From: Ruminococcus sp.
GTDB taxonomy: Bacteria; Bacillota; Clostridia; Oscillospirales; Ruminococcaceae
Length of the DNA stretch: 23,929 nt
Assembly (NCBI GenBank): GCA_023667165.1
Contig: JAMPAO010000033.1
Coordinates: forward strand, 1 to 23,929
Reading direction: 5' to 3'
Position numbers and translations under genes: made by a program. The notes under the pieces are model-generated. The model saw nothing but the letters and a program-made list of their open reading frames with translations. It had not been told where the DNA came from and did not search any database. The number at the start of each line of letters is the position of its first letter. Positions within the stretch are counted from its first letter, which is position 1. This document shows positions 8,001 through 15,494 of the stretch, piece by piece.

Positions 8001-8643
8001 ACAAGGCGATAAGCTCGTCGTTTTCGGGTTCGGGGGGATCTCTGTAACGCATGACCGCGCTGTCCATATAGTCCTCCGGAAAGGGCAGCGCAAGTATCTT
8101 ATCCTCAAGTTCGGCAACAAGCTGCGCAAGAGCCGTCCGATCTCTCGCTCCGGGACAGAAAAAATCGGTAAGCCGCTTCATATCCTCTCTGCGGCTGCCG
8201 AACCATTCCTCGAATACGTTTTCCGCCGCCGCTTCTCTTATGAGATCGTCCTCTGCGGGGTCAAGCACTCTGAATGAGCTGTCCGCGTCCAGCTTTGCGC
8301 AGTTTTCTCTTATCAGATCGAAGCAAAAGGAGTGGATCGTGGATATTTTTGCGGAGGGTATAAGGGATAGCTGCACCGCAAGGCGTTCGTTTTCGGGGTC
8401 GTTTTCCAAAGCCTCCGACAGGGCGGCCGAAAGCCGCTGCTTCATCTGATCCGCGGCGTCTTTTGTGAATGTGGCGAGAACGATACTGTCCGCCGATACC
8501 TGTTCTTCCTTATCCGACAGCAGCCTCAGCAGCTTTTCCACCAGCACGGCGGTCTTTCCGCTTCCCGCCGCCGCCGACACCGTTACGGCTCTGCCTTTCG
8601 CCTGTATCGCGTCAAGCTGCTGCTTTGTCCATTCTGCGGGCAT
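5020..8643 (-). CDS. addA: AddA, helicase-nuclease subunit of the AddAB double-strand break repair enzyme
   Basis: This 1207-aa protein is the UvrD-like 3'-5' helicase and nuclease subunit of AddAB. The complex resects DNA ends up to a Chi site and loads RecA. Walker A is SAAAGSGKT at residues 23-31. Walker B and motif II read IVMIDEFQDST, motif III region GDVKQSIYRFR, and motif VI LLYVALTRAKYKLF. The C-terminal RecB-type nuclease has GVADCVF and VDYKTD, with Asp1154 and Lys1156, so it looks active. The length is typical of Firmicute AddA. AAAGGAG precedes the ATG. The partner addB is not adjacent: it lies 3.5 kb away on the opposite strand. No good promoter is visible in 8644-8722, so transcription may depend on readthrough of the terminator upstream or on a weak promoter. 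Confidence 0.96.
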   Translation of the reverse strand: MPAEWTKQQLDAIQAKGRAVTVSAAAGSGKTAVLVEKLLRLLSDKEEQVSADSIVLATFTKDAADQMKQRLSAALSEALENDPENERLAVQLSLIPSAKISTIHSFCFDLIRENCAKLDADSSFRVLDPAEDDLIREAAAENVFEEWFGSRREDMKRLTDFFCPGARDRTALAQLVAELEDKILALPFPEDYMDSAVMRYRDPPEPENDELIALYTADCAERIARAAVLAEECLSEITEICGDEGLKIDKIRKNIELLRAERDNVTDIADRAAQDPSLIFSGSLIPEFGKIIFYKSGSYKDGGTKTDCEFDGELINAAADKRKQYRDILSKCCGEFTYGDIKGDYIIHAEICEKLFALIKDIMAEEKRIKDEKNALGFSDAEQLACRLLCSRLPDGSIEKTALAQSLSESFSIVMIDEFQDSTAVQELIFRMISRDGGADRPGTNFFAVGDVKQSIYRFRSADPEIFLANINAGEDYSENGSREPARIVLNKNFRSSRHVVDFVNAVFDPIMSARCGGVDYGEAERLVKGSDIPDDLGETEIIDLPPVPEDGDVSEIQAQCVAERIKRLLETGVIRDGNGERKVLPSDICILTRTSANGALIDCLERNGIPAEGAAESGFLSSREISAVINLLRCIDNPTLDIPLASVLMSPMFMFTAEDMARLRLKKSQSVFSDILEICADESSPKRLYGQCARFRDIFGELREYAASHGTEELIEHIYDKTDLMALMNIYPDGASRRANLRLLKVYAAEHDAGGSGGLAGWIARINGMAASGKDLNAAGGASGADAVSVKTIHRSKGLEYPFVFLCSTWTEFNVSDAGKRTVFASKYGAAFRIGDPDRLTAYESFPRKAVSIAVRKAQRDEEMMLLYVALTRAKYKLFITRRTDEKALSRREKILAMVSARREKQDTAVNAGRSMADWLDVALSLFRESGEGVLVKGGARAVVVKGVPLLDGDGSERTESGSGQAADYDETAAELFRENISRSYDLTLADTAAKLTVSEISGAHDLVPVYLFTEDSENYRRRRLPEGISAADAGTAVHSFMQYADITPLYKDRTDISEKIRGECRRLCGKGLITPAQAECVGEDMIVRFLESGLCRRMMSSPEIYREKKFLVKISEINLDDSELMVYNNSEGMLQGVADCVFREGDGFVLVDYKTDRNVTAEILSQRYGRQLYLYKKALSLILDSPVKKCCLYSFALGREITLDL

Positions 8644-8722
8644 TTCGACGATCTCCTTTCTTTAGAGCCTGTTCAATATCTCATCGTGCACGTCTTTCCG
8701 TACGCGGCTGCCGCAAAAAACG

Positions 8723-8761
8723 CCCCTTTTCACGCAAAGACCGTCTTTGCGCGAAAAGGGG
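8723..8761 (-). terminator. Intrinsic terminator after the DUF1858 gene
   Basis: The arms 8723-8740 and 8744-8761 pair over 18 positions with one mismatch. On the minus strand the hairpin is followed by GCG and six T (8714-8722 region). It sits between the DUF1858 gene and addA, so it should stop or attenuate transcription entering addA. Confidence 0.8.
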
Positions 8762-8771
8762 ACGGCAAGGC

Positions 8772-8984
8772 TCACTGTCCTTTTGACTGAAAATGACTGT
8801 TGAGCTTGTTTACAAGCTCCTGCGCGTCCGTTCCGTGAACCGCGCAGGCGTCGGCGATGGATTCGCCTCTCGAGGAGGGGCATCCCAGACAGTGCATTCC
8901 CATTTCCAGGAAAAAGGGCGCTGTGTCAACGTCGGCGTCAAGAACCTCTCCGATGATCGTATCCTGTGTTACCTTAAAGCTCAT
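8772..8984 (-). CDS. DUF1858 domain protein
   Basis: This 70-aa protein matches the DUF1858 family, small helical domains also found at the N-terminus of ScdA/RIC-type and hybrid-cluster-associated proteins. It opens with VTQDTIIGEVLD and carries the family's hallmark GMHCLGCPSSRGESI, where the CxxC pair may bind metal or undergo redox chemistry. The ATG at 8984 is chosen over one 13 codons upstream because AAAGGAAG lies 11 nt before it and family members begin near this point. It has its own promoter and terminator, so it is probably monocistronic. A redox or iron-sulfur related role is a family-level guess. Confidence 0.85.
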   Translation of the reverse strand: MSFKVTQDTIIGEVLDADVDTAPFFLEMGMHCLGCPSSRGESIADACAVHGTDAQELVNKLNSHFQSKGQ

Positions 8985-9074
8985 TGTAAATATACTTCCT
9001 TTCGCTTCTGCCGCGATACGCATTTGCGGGGGATCTTTCGCCGCTCCCGCAGGACGGCTTCCGGCAGTTATTAT

Positions 9075-9098
9075 TCGGTTAATTTATATTATAACCGA
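9075..9098. promoter_or_regulatory. Operator-like inverted repeat overlapping the DUF1858 promoter
   Basis: TCGGTTA (9075-9081) and TAACCGA (9092-9098) are perfect 7-nt arms around a 10-nt AT-rich centre. The repeat covers the -10 box and start region of the minus-strand promoter, a position where a bound dimeric repressor would block transcription. I do not recognise the site as belonging to a named regulator. Confidence 0.5.
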
Positions 9099-9116
9099 TT
9101 TTTTCTTTTTTTGCAA
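9088..9116 (-). promoter_or_regulatory. Predicted promoter of the DUF1858 gene
   Basis: On the minus strand TTGCAA (9116-9111) is followed after 17 nt by TATAAT (9093-9088). The A-rich spacer and perfect -10 suggest a strong promoter. The predicted start is near 9081, giving a leader of about 97 nt before the ATG at 8984. Its -35 lies only 8 nt from the -35 of the divergent plus-strand promoter. Confidence 0.8.
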
Positions 9117-9124
9117 CAGTTTTA

Positions 9125-9153
9125 TTGAAATATGCTCCGATTTGTGGTAAAAT
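9125..9153 (+). promoter_or_regulatory. Predicted promoter of the eight-gene rhomboid-to-rqcH operon
   Basis: TTGAAA (9125-9130) is followed after 17 nt by TAAAAT (9148-9153), with a TG one base ahead of the -10. Transcription should start near 9160. The leader contains a small hairpin, GAGAGC 9162-9167 with GCTCTC 9173-9178. No other convincing promoter is seen before the downstream genes, which are tightly packed. Confidence 0.85.
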
Positions 9154-9208
9154 ATATTTCAGAGAGCATTACGCTCTCAATAAAACCGATCATGGAGTTG
9201 TGTGCAAT

Positions 9209-9922
9209 ATGGATCTCAAATATAAGCTCAAGCGTTTTTTCCGAAATATAGCTCTTGAAAATCTGATGACCTACGTAGCCGCGAGCATGGCGATAATTTT
9301 CATGGGCGATCTTCTTACCGGAGGCATGGTAACGCCCCTGCTCATATTCGACAGAGAGGCGATCCTTGCGGGACAGGTGTGGCGGATCGTAACCTTTCTT
9401 CTCGTTCCGCAGACGAACAGCGTCCTGTGGATCGCCGTTTCGGTGTATTTTTACTGGTTCCTCGGCAGGGATATCGAGGACGCATGGGGCAGCCATAATC
9501 TCACCCTGTACGTCCTGCTGGGGGCGGCAATGCTTATCGGCGTGGGTTTTCTTACGGGATCTGCTTCAAGCCATTACCTGTATTTTTCCCTGTTTCTGGT
9601 GTACGCCTACCTCAATCCGAACAGGGAGATACGGCTGTTTATGCTGATCCCGCTGGCTGCGAAGTGGATAGCGCTCATAGACATTGTTTTTATGCTTTAC
9701 GGCTTTGCGCAGGCGTTTGCATATTACACCGTGGGAGCCGGCGGCACGGCGGCGGGTATACAGCTTTCGATCCTGGCTTCGTTTGTCTGCTTCGCGGTAT
9801 TTTTCGGCAGAACGTATATCGAAAGATTTCTCAACAGGATCCGTCATAAGAACTTTATCAGCGAAATGAGGCGGAAAAACATACGGGAGGCAAAAAGAAA
9901 GGAGGACGGCGATGATGAGTGA
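9209..9922 (+). CDS. Rhomboid-like membrane protein lacking the catalytic serine motif
   Basis: This 237-aa polytopic membrane protein has about six hydrophobic segments (about 19-36, 71-84, 98-117, 121-137, 145-165 and 176-200) and a basic, charged C-terminal tail. GQVWRIVTFLLVP at 55-67 and FLGRDIEDAWGS at 84-95 resemble the first loop of rhomboid proteases. The motif PLAAKWIALID in a late helix also fits the fold. I see no GxSG serine motif and no paired catalytic histidine, so it is probably a pseudoprotease that binds membrane substrates without cutting them. The ATG at 9209 is preceded by GGAG at 10 nt. An in-frame TTG at 9125 is rejected because it lies inside the promoter. It opens the operon and overlaps mpg by 11 nt. 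Confidence 0.8.
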   Translation: MDLKYKLKRFFRNIALENLMTYVAASMAIIFMGDLLTGGMVTPLLIFDREAILAGQVWRIVTFLLVPQTNSVLWIAVSVYFYWFLGRDIEDAWGSHNLTLYVLLGAAMLIGVGFLTGSASSHYLYFSLFLVYAYLNPNREIRLFMLIPLAAKWIALIDIVFMLYGFAQAFAYYTVGAGGTAAGIQLSILASFVCFAVFFGRTYIERFLNRIRHKNFISEMRRKNIREAKRKEDGDDE

Positions 9923-10466
9923 TACCGTCCTTGACAGGGAGTTTTTTCACCGCGACTGCCTTGAGGTATGTCCGGAGCTTGTGGGGAAGATCATCGTCAG
10001 GACCCTTGACGGCGGCGGGGAAACAGCTTTGAGGATCACCGAAACGGAAGCGTACAGAGGCACGGAGGACACTGCCTGCCACGCTTCAAAGGGCAGAACA
10101 AGGAGAAACGAAATGCTCTGGCGCGAAGCCGGAACCATATACGTTTATATGTGCTACGGCATTCATGCGATGCTCAACGTGATAACCGGCGAAAAGGAGC
10201 AGCCGCAGGGGGTGCTTATAAGAGCGTGCCTCGGCTTTGAGGGTCCGGGGAGGCTGACGAAAAAGCTGATGATAGACAAGAGCTTCAACGGTATGACTAT
10301 CAAAAACGATCCCCGTCTGAGGATAATAAGCGACGGTACGTCTGCGGAAACAATACGCCTTAAAAGAGTCGGCATAGATTATGCGGAGGAAAAGGACAGG
10401 GAGGCTCTGTGGCGGTGGAAAGCGGCGCCGACGTCCGACGGCAGCGTCTTTACCGTTCCGCTGTAA
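9912..10466 (+). CDS. mpg: DNA-3-methyladenine glycosylase of the AAG/MPG family
   Basis: This 184-aa monofunctional base-excision glycosylase removes 3-methyladenine, hypoxanthine and other alkylated or deaminated purines. Residues matching human AAG are present. Glu46 and Tyr48 in TETEAYRG correspond to Glu125 and Tyr127, His57 in TACHAS to His136, Tyr79 in TIYVYMCYG to Tyr159, and Asn89 to Asn169. GFEGPGRLTKKL follows as expected. The length fits the compact bacterial form. GGAGG at 9901-9905 lies 6 nt before the ATG at 9912; a second ATG follows immediately. It overlaps the rhomboid-like gene, and the MutS-like gene follows after 28 nt, so it belongs to the repair part of the operon. Confidence 0.95.
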   Translation: MMSDTVLDREFFHRDCLEVCPELVGKIIVRTLDGGGETALRITETEAYRGTEDTACHASKGRTRRNEMLWREAGTIYVYMCYGIHAMLNVITGEKEQPQGVLIRACLGFEGPGRLTKKLMIDKSFNGMTIKNDPRLRIISDGTSAETIRLKRVGIDYAEEKDREALWRWKAAPTSDGSVFTVPL

Positions 10467-10494
10467 GCGCCCCGCCTTAAAAAGGAGGATCTTT

Positions 10495-12180
10495 ATGAAA
10501 AAAACGTCGGAATTCAAGGATATACCCGATCTGTTCTACCCTTCGGCGGAAAAGCGCAGGGAGCTTAACGAAAGAAGACTGCGCCTTGCGGAAGGCTTTC
10601 CCTGCACGTATCTTAACGATCTTATGGCGGAAAGCGTAGCCTCGGTCGTTTGCAGGCGCAATCCCGCCGGCGTTATGAAATTATTCGGGGAGATGTGTAC
10701 GGACAGGGACACTGCCGAATACCGTCTTGACGCTCTGGAGGACGTGCTGTACAATCCCCGCCTGTCCCCCGCCCTGCACAAGATAATACGCACCCTCCTT
10801 GACAGCGAGCACAGGAATATCCCGGGAATGGCCTCGCCGGACAGCTTTACCGCCCTGAGCGACTGCATAGACGCGCTGGAGCTGTACATTTACTGCATGG
10901 ACGATATGCATGAGCTTTATCTGTCGCATAAGGAAAATATCCGCTCCGCCGCTTTCTCCGAGCTGTTTGACGGAATGGAGGAAAGATATTCCTCGGAGGA
11001 ATTTTCCGATATGAAAAAAGACGTTGCCGAGATAAAAAAGGCGTTCTCAGAGCGTATACGCTCCGTTACCGTCGCCATAAATTTCAATGCGGAAATGCGC
11101 CCCGTATCGGCGGGGATAACAGGCTGGTCGGACAAACCCGTGGCGGAAAAGCCGAGCGTTTTCGACAGGCTTTTTTACAAAAACAACGCTTTTTCCCAGA
11201 TCTGCGCAAAGGGTAAAATGCGTACCGATCAGCCGGACGAAAACGGCTTTGTAAACGAAGCCGACAGGGCGCTGTTCAAGGCGCTGGGCAAGCTGACCGA
11301 TTTTTATATGAACAGTCTTGCTTCCGCAGTCAGGTCGTATGAAAGGCTGGAATACGGGCGGGTGTCCATGCTGGAGGATCAGCTTGACATATACGACGGA
11401 GTTGCGAGGATAGTCACAGCCGCCCGCAGCAGAGGAATAAAAATGTGCAGACCGAGGCTCGACGGAGCTCCCCGCACGGCGGAGATAAAGGGACTTTTCG
11501 ACCCGTGCTTCTTCTTTAAGGCGGCGGCTGCCGATACGGACGCCAGGGAAGACGCACTGATCGTAAGAAACGATATATCAATGAACGGGGAAAACGGATT
11601 TTTTATTCTGACGGGGGCAAACAACGGCGGAAAAACCACCTTTGTAAGAGCGGCGGGTCTTTGCTTTTTGATGGGACAGACGGGTTTTTACGTTCCCGCC
11701 GAAAGCTGCGTTATCGGCATGGCGGATCATATTTTCACCCATTTCCCAAAGGAAGAGGAAACGGGCATAAACGCCAGCAGATTTACCACCGAGATCAAGG
11801 ACATGAAAACGATCATCGACCTTATCACGGAAAACAGCCTGCTGCTGATGAACGAATCCATACAAAGCACCACCCCAAAGGAATGCGGCGAGATAGCCGA
11901 GGAGCTGGTAAGGATATTCTGCATCATAGGCGTACGGGGGATATTTGCCACCCATATAACGGAGCTTGCCCTAAAATGCGCGGAAATAGCCGCCGACCCC
12001 GACTGCCGCAGCATACCGGTGAGCATAGTCGCCGATATCGACCCGTCAAACGGGAAACGGCTTTACAAAATAAGAAAGGGCGAGCCTCTTATACGCAGCT
12101 ACGCCCAGGATATTTTCCGCGCAGCGGGCATAAACGCGGAGGAGATACGCAGCAGAAAAAGACAGGGGGATGATCAATAA
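10495..12180 (+). CDS. MutS-like ATPase (MutS domain V family, no mismatch-binding domain)
   Basis: This 561-aa protein has a helical core and lever region (about 30-340) and a C-terminal MutS-type ATPase. Walker A is LTGANNGGKTTF with Lys380. ASRFTTEIKDMKTII resembles the ST..F..E signature region, and GIFATHITELA contains the terminal His motif. Walker B reads SLLLMNESIQSTT, with Asn where MutS usually has Asp before the Glu. It lacks the N-terminal mismatch-recognition domains of MutS and the Smr nuclease of MutS2, so it is neither. The ATG at 10495 is set by AAGGAGG at 10483-10488; the open frame further upstream runs inside mpg. The stop overlaps the addB start as TAATG. Its function in bacteria is not established; a role in recombination or repair is inferred from addB and mpg beside it. 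Confidence 0.88.
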   Translation: MKKTSEFKDIPDLFYPSAEKRRELNERRLRLAEGFPCTYLNDLMAESVASVVCRRNPAGVMKLFGEMCTDRDTAEYRLDALEDVLYNPRLSPALHKIIRTLLDSEHRNIPGMASPDSFTALSDCIDALELYIYCMDDMHELYLSHKENIRSAAFSELFDGMEERYSSEEFSDMKKDVAEIKKAFSERIRSVTVAINFNAEMRPVSAGITGWSDKPVAEKPSVFDRLFYKNNAFSQICAKGKMRTDQPDENGFVNEADRALFKALGKLTDFYMNSLASAVRSYERLEYGRVSMLEDQLDIYDGVARIVTAARSRGIKMCRPRLDGAPRTAEIKGLFDPCFFFKAAAADTDAREDALIVRNDISMNGENGFFILTGANNGGKTTFVRAAGLCFLMGQTGFYVPAESCVIGMADHIFTHFPKEEETGINASRFTTEIKDMKTIIDLITENSLLLMNESIQSTTPKECGEIAEELVRIFCIIGVRGIFATHITELALKCAEIAADPDCRSIPVSIVADIDPSNGKRLYKIRKGEPLIRSYAQDIFRAAGINAEEIRSRKRQGDDQ

Positions 12181-15100
12181 TGCTGACCGTTTTTTACGGC
12201 AATACGGGCACGGGAAAATCCCATGCCATGATGGATAAAATAAAACGGTGCGCCGAAGCGGATATGCGCGTTATCGTTATCGTCCCCGATCAGTTCACCT
12301 TTGAATATGAACGTATGCTGTACGGTCATATGGGCTGCGCTCTTTTCAACAACGGCTGCACCGACGTATGGTCCTTTTCCCGCCTGGCAGCCGATATTTT
12401 CCGCGTTACCCATGCGCCGAAGGGCGATCCCGCAGCGTCCGCGGCAAAAACCGCAGTCATGTACAACACGATACGGCAGACCGCCGAGGAAGAGGGACTT
12501 TCCTATTTCAAGCGTCAGGCAAAGCGTCCCGCCTTTGTAAACACCGCCCTTACAACGGTAAGCGAGCTTATCCGCAGCGGAGCTTCGCCCGAAGCTCTGG
12601 GGGAGATCATAAGATCCGCTCCCGATAATATGACCGAAAAGCTGACGGATATTTTCCTTATCTATTCAAGATATTCGTCCGAGCTGAGTTCCCTTTCCCT
12701 GAGAGATACTCTTTTTGACACAAGGCTTGCCTCGGAATATGCGGCGGAGTACGGCTATTTCAGCGGCGCGGCTGTGTTCATGGACGAGTTCAAGAGCTTT
12801 ACCTTCGACCAGTACGATATGATAAAGACCATGCTTTCGTCATGTGCGGAGCTTACCGTGTGCATGACAGCCGACGACAGGGAGATAAAGGGAGCCGATC
12901 CCTTTACCGCCGTGCGCGCCACCTGCGGCAGGCTCAGGCAGGCGGCGGACAGACTGCACAAGCCTTACGTCAGAGTGGACTTTACGGAAAATAAACGCTA
13001 CCGTTCCGAGGGACTGTACGCCCTTTCGAATACTCTGATGAGGCTGCCGTCGGAAAGCTTTGAATGCGGCGGCAGCGTCACGCTTGTGAACGCTCCGGAT
13101 ATCTACGGCGAATGCGGATATATCTGCGCGGAGATATGCCGCCTCACGAAAGAGGACAAGACCCTGAGATACAGCGATATCACCGTGCTCAGCAGAACAA
13201 TGAGCAGCGATATCTCCGTTCTTTCCGCTTATTTTGAAAGGTACGGCATACCGTATTATTCCGATAAAAAGCTGCCCGCGTCGGGAAAGCCGCTGATGAT
13301 CATGATAAGCGCAGCTCTCGAAGCCGCCGCTTCAAAAAGCATTTCGACCGAAACTGTTTTCAGATACGCCAAAACAGGACTTACGCAGGTTTCGCGGGAG
13401 GATATCTCCGGACTGGAAAATTACTGCTACACATGGGATATCGACGGGGCGATGTGGAAGGAGGAATTTCCCGACAGGGAATACGAGGATATCAAAAACA
13501 GGCTCATCGCCCCGATCCTCGAGCTGAAAAAGAACTGCGCGGACAAGACGGGCGCCGGGATATGCGCCGCCGTGCGCAGATTTATCGGCAGCACGGGGGC
13601 GGAAAAAAAGCTGCTTGAATACAGGGGCGAGTATATCACCGAGGCGCAGTCGCTGGAAACGGTCAGGGAAAATATGCGCCTTTGCGAGGCTCTTGACGGT
13701 ATTTTATCCCAGCTTGAAGCCGTGCTTAAAGAAACCGTATCTCTTGCGCGGTTCAGGGATATTTTCGAGCTTTCGGCGGCGCAGATAACGCTGTCCTCTC
13801 CTCCCGATTCCCTTGACGGAGTAGCCGCGCAGCAGTCCGACCTTGCAAGGCTTACAAATCCGAGAATAGTGTTTGTAATGCACGCCTGCGAGGGGATATT
13901 TCCCTTTGTTATGGGGCAGAGCAAGACCTTTTCCGAAAGGGAAAGGAGATTTTTCGAAAGCGTGGATCTGGATCTGTCCGGCAGCATGAAAAAGCGAATG
14001 GACGAGGAGCGCTTCAACGCTTTCAAGGCGGTAACGGCAGCTTCGGAAAGGCTCTATATATCCGTGCCCGCCGCCGACGTTTCGGGAAAAAAGCTGTATC
14101 CCTCCCCCATTGCCGAGAAAATACGGGTCTGCGCCAAGGGTGCGGTTTCGGTCGATACCGAGGCTCTCCCGCTGCTGTTCTACTGCCGCAGCGCAGACTC
14201 GGCATATGCCGCTGCCGCGGAACGCTGCGATATTTCCGATCCGCAGTTTGTAACGGTAAAAAGAGAGCTTTCGGAGGATCCCGTTTACAAGGCGAAATTC
14301 GATTACATAGACGGCATAGATACGGCAGCCGAACACAGAGCGGGAGATACCGGTCTTATGCGCCGGATATATTCCGACCGGCTCAAGGTATCCGCTTCAA
14401 GATTTGAGGATTACAAAAAATGCCCTTTTATGTACTTCTGCAAAACGGGACTCAGACTTTATCCGAGGAGCAAAAAGATCCTCGATCCCCTCAACCGGGG
14501 AAATATCATGCATTACTGCATGAAACGCATTTTCGAGGATAACGGACGGGAAAAATTCCTCGCTCTGACCGAAAAGGAGCTGTCGGATAACATAAGCCTG
14601 TACGCGGAGCGGTATACGGCGGACAATTTTGAAAAGGATTTTGCAAAAAGAAAGAGCTTTTATTTTTATCTCGATCTGATGAAAGACACGCTTATTACCG
14701 TGCTTTTGCATATGCAAAAGGAGCTTGGCGCTTCCGATTTCGTACCCGATGAATTTGAATACGGGATAGGCACGGACGGGAACGGCGGCTTTGAGATAAA
14801 GCCTCTTATCGTTTCCGCGGGAGAAGAGCTGCGGGCGCAGTTTACGGGGACCGCCGACAGAATAGATACCTTTACCGACGGCGGCGTTACCTATATCCGC
14901 ATTCTCGACTACAAAACGGGAGTAAAGGAATTTATGAGAGAACAGCTCGATCTGGGGATAAATATGCAGATGTTTTTCTACCTTTTCGCCCTTACGGGAG
15001 ATAAAAAGGGGAAATTCTCCGGCTGCGTTCCGGCGGGCGCGCTGTATTTTCCCGTGAAATATCCGAACCCCATGGATAAAAGATATCCCGACGAGGCGGA

Positions 15101-15494
15101 AAGGGAGAACCGGATCGAAGAATCGCTGAAAATGCAGGGAGCAGTACTTGAAGATCCGGTAATTATAAACGCCATGGAGCATGACTGCAAGGGCAGGTTT
15201 ATCCCCGTGAGGTTCAACAAAAACGGTTCCGTTTCCGACAGGAGCGCGGTCATCGGCATGGAGGACATGGCGAAAATAAAGGAAACGGCGCAGTCCCAGC
15301 TTGAAGATATGGTAAAGCAGGTCTATTCGGGAAATTTCCCCGCCGAGCCGCTGGAAAGCAAGAAATACAAATGCGCGCTGCCATGCAAATACTGCGACTA
15401 CAAAGAGGTATGCGGAAATTACCCCGACCCGAAAATAAAGGAAATAAACGATATAAGCAAAGGAGAACAGACCGATGACGACCCGAAAGAATGA
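12180..15494 (+). CDS. addB: AddB, nuclease and Chi-recognition subunit of AddAB
   Basis: This 1104-aa protein is the second AddAB subunit. It has an inactivated helicase scaffold that senses Chi and a RecB-type nuclease that cuts one strand. Walker A is GNTGTGKS at 7-14. The C-terminal nuclease has ILDYKTG with Asp910 and Lys912. The four cysteines of the 4Fe-4S cluster are present: Cys748 in KKCPFMYFC, then Cys1069, Cys1072 and Cys1078 in PCKYCDYKEVCG with the canonical CX2CX5C spacing. So nuclease and cluster both look intact. Translation is coupled to the MutS-like gene by TAATG, and trmK overlaps its end by 20 nt. It is separated from addA, which lies on the other strand, unlike the usual addB-addA pair. 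Confidence 0.95.
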   Translation: MLTVFYGNTGTGKSHAMMDKIKRCAEADMRVIVIVPDQFTFEYERMLYGHMGCALFNNGCTDVWSFSRLAADIFRVTHAPKGDPAASAAKTAVMYNTIRQTAEEEGLSYFKRQAKRPAFVNTALTTVSELIRSGASPEALGEIIRSAPDNMTEKLTDIFLIYSRYSSELSSLSLRDTLFDTRLASEYAAEYGYFSGAAVFMDEFKSFTFDQYDMIKTMLSSCAELTVCMTADDREIKGADPFTAVRATCGRLRQAADRLHKPYVRVDFTENKRYRSEGLYALSNTLMRLPSESFECGGSVTLVNAPDIYGECGYICAEICRLTKEDKTLRYSDITVLSRTMSSDISVLSAYFERYGIPYYSDKKLPASGKPLMIMISAALEAAASKSISTETVFRYAKTGLTQVSREDISGLENYCYTWDIDGAMWKEEFPDREYEDIKNRLIAPILELKKNCADKTGAGICAAVRRFIGSTGAEKKLLEYRGEYITEAQSLETVRENMRLCEALDGILSQLEAVLKETVSLARFRDIFELSAAQITLSSPPDSLDGVAAQQSDLARLTNPRIVFVMHACEGIFPFVMGQSKTFSERERRFFESVDLDLSGSMKKRMDEERFNAFKAVTAASERLYISVPAADVSGKKLYPSPIAEKIRVCAKGAVSVDTEALPLLFYCRSADSAYAAAAERCDISDPQFVTVKRELSEDPVYKAKFDYIDGIDTAAEHRAGDTGLMRRIYSDRLKVSASRFEDYKKCPFMYFCKTGLRLYPRSKKILDPLNRGNIMHYCMKRIFEDNGREKFLALTEKELSDNISLYAERYTADNFEKDFAKRKSFYFYLDLMKDTLITVLLHMQKELGASDFVPDEFEYGIGTDGNGGFEIKPLIVSAGEELRAQFTGTADRIDTFTDGGVTYIRILDYKTGVKEFMREQLDLGINMQMFFYLFALTGDKKGKFSGCVPAGALYFPVKYPNPMDKRYPDEAERENRIEESLKMQGAVLEDPVIINAMEHDCKGRFIPVRFNKNGSVSDRSAVIGMEDMAKIKETAQSQLEDMVKQVYSGNFPAEPLESKKYKCALPCKYCDYKEVCGNYPDPKIKEINDISKGEQTDDDPKE

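Noticed and set aside
7147..8277. 376-codon plus-strand open frame opposite addA
   Set aside because: It is antisense to conserved AddA helicase sequence and without a translation start signal.
9125..9208. N-terminal extension of the rhomboid-like protein from the TTG at 9125
   Set aside because: The extension covers the -35 and -10 boxes of the promoter, and a well-placed GGAG supports the ATG at 9209.
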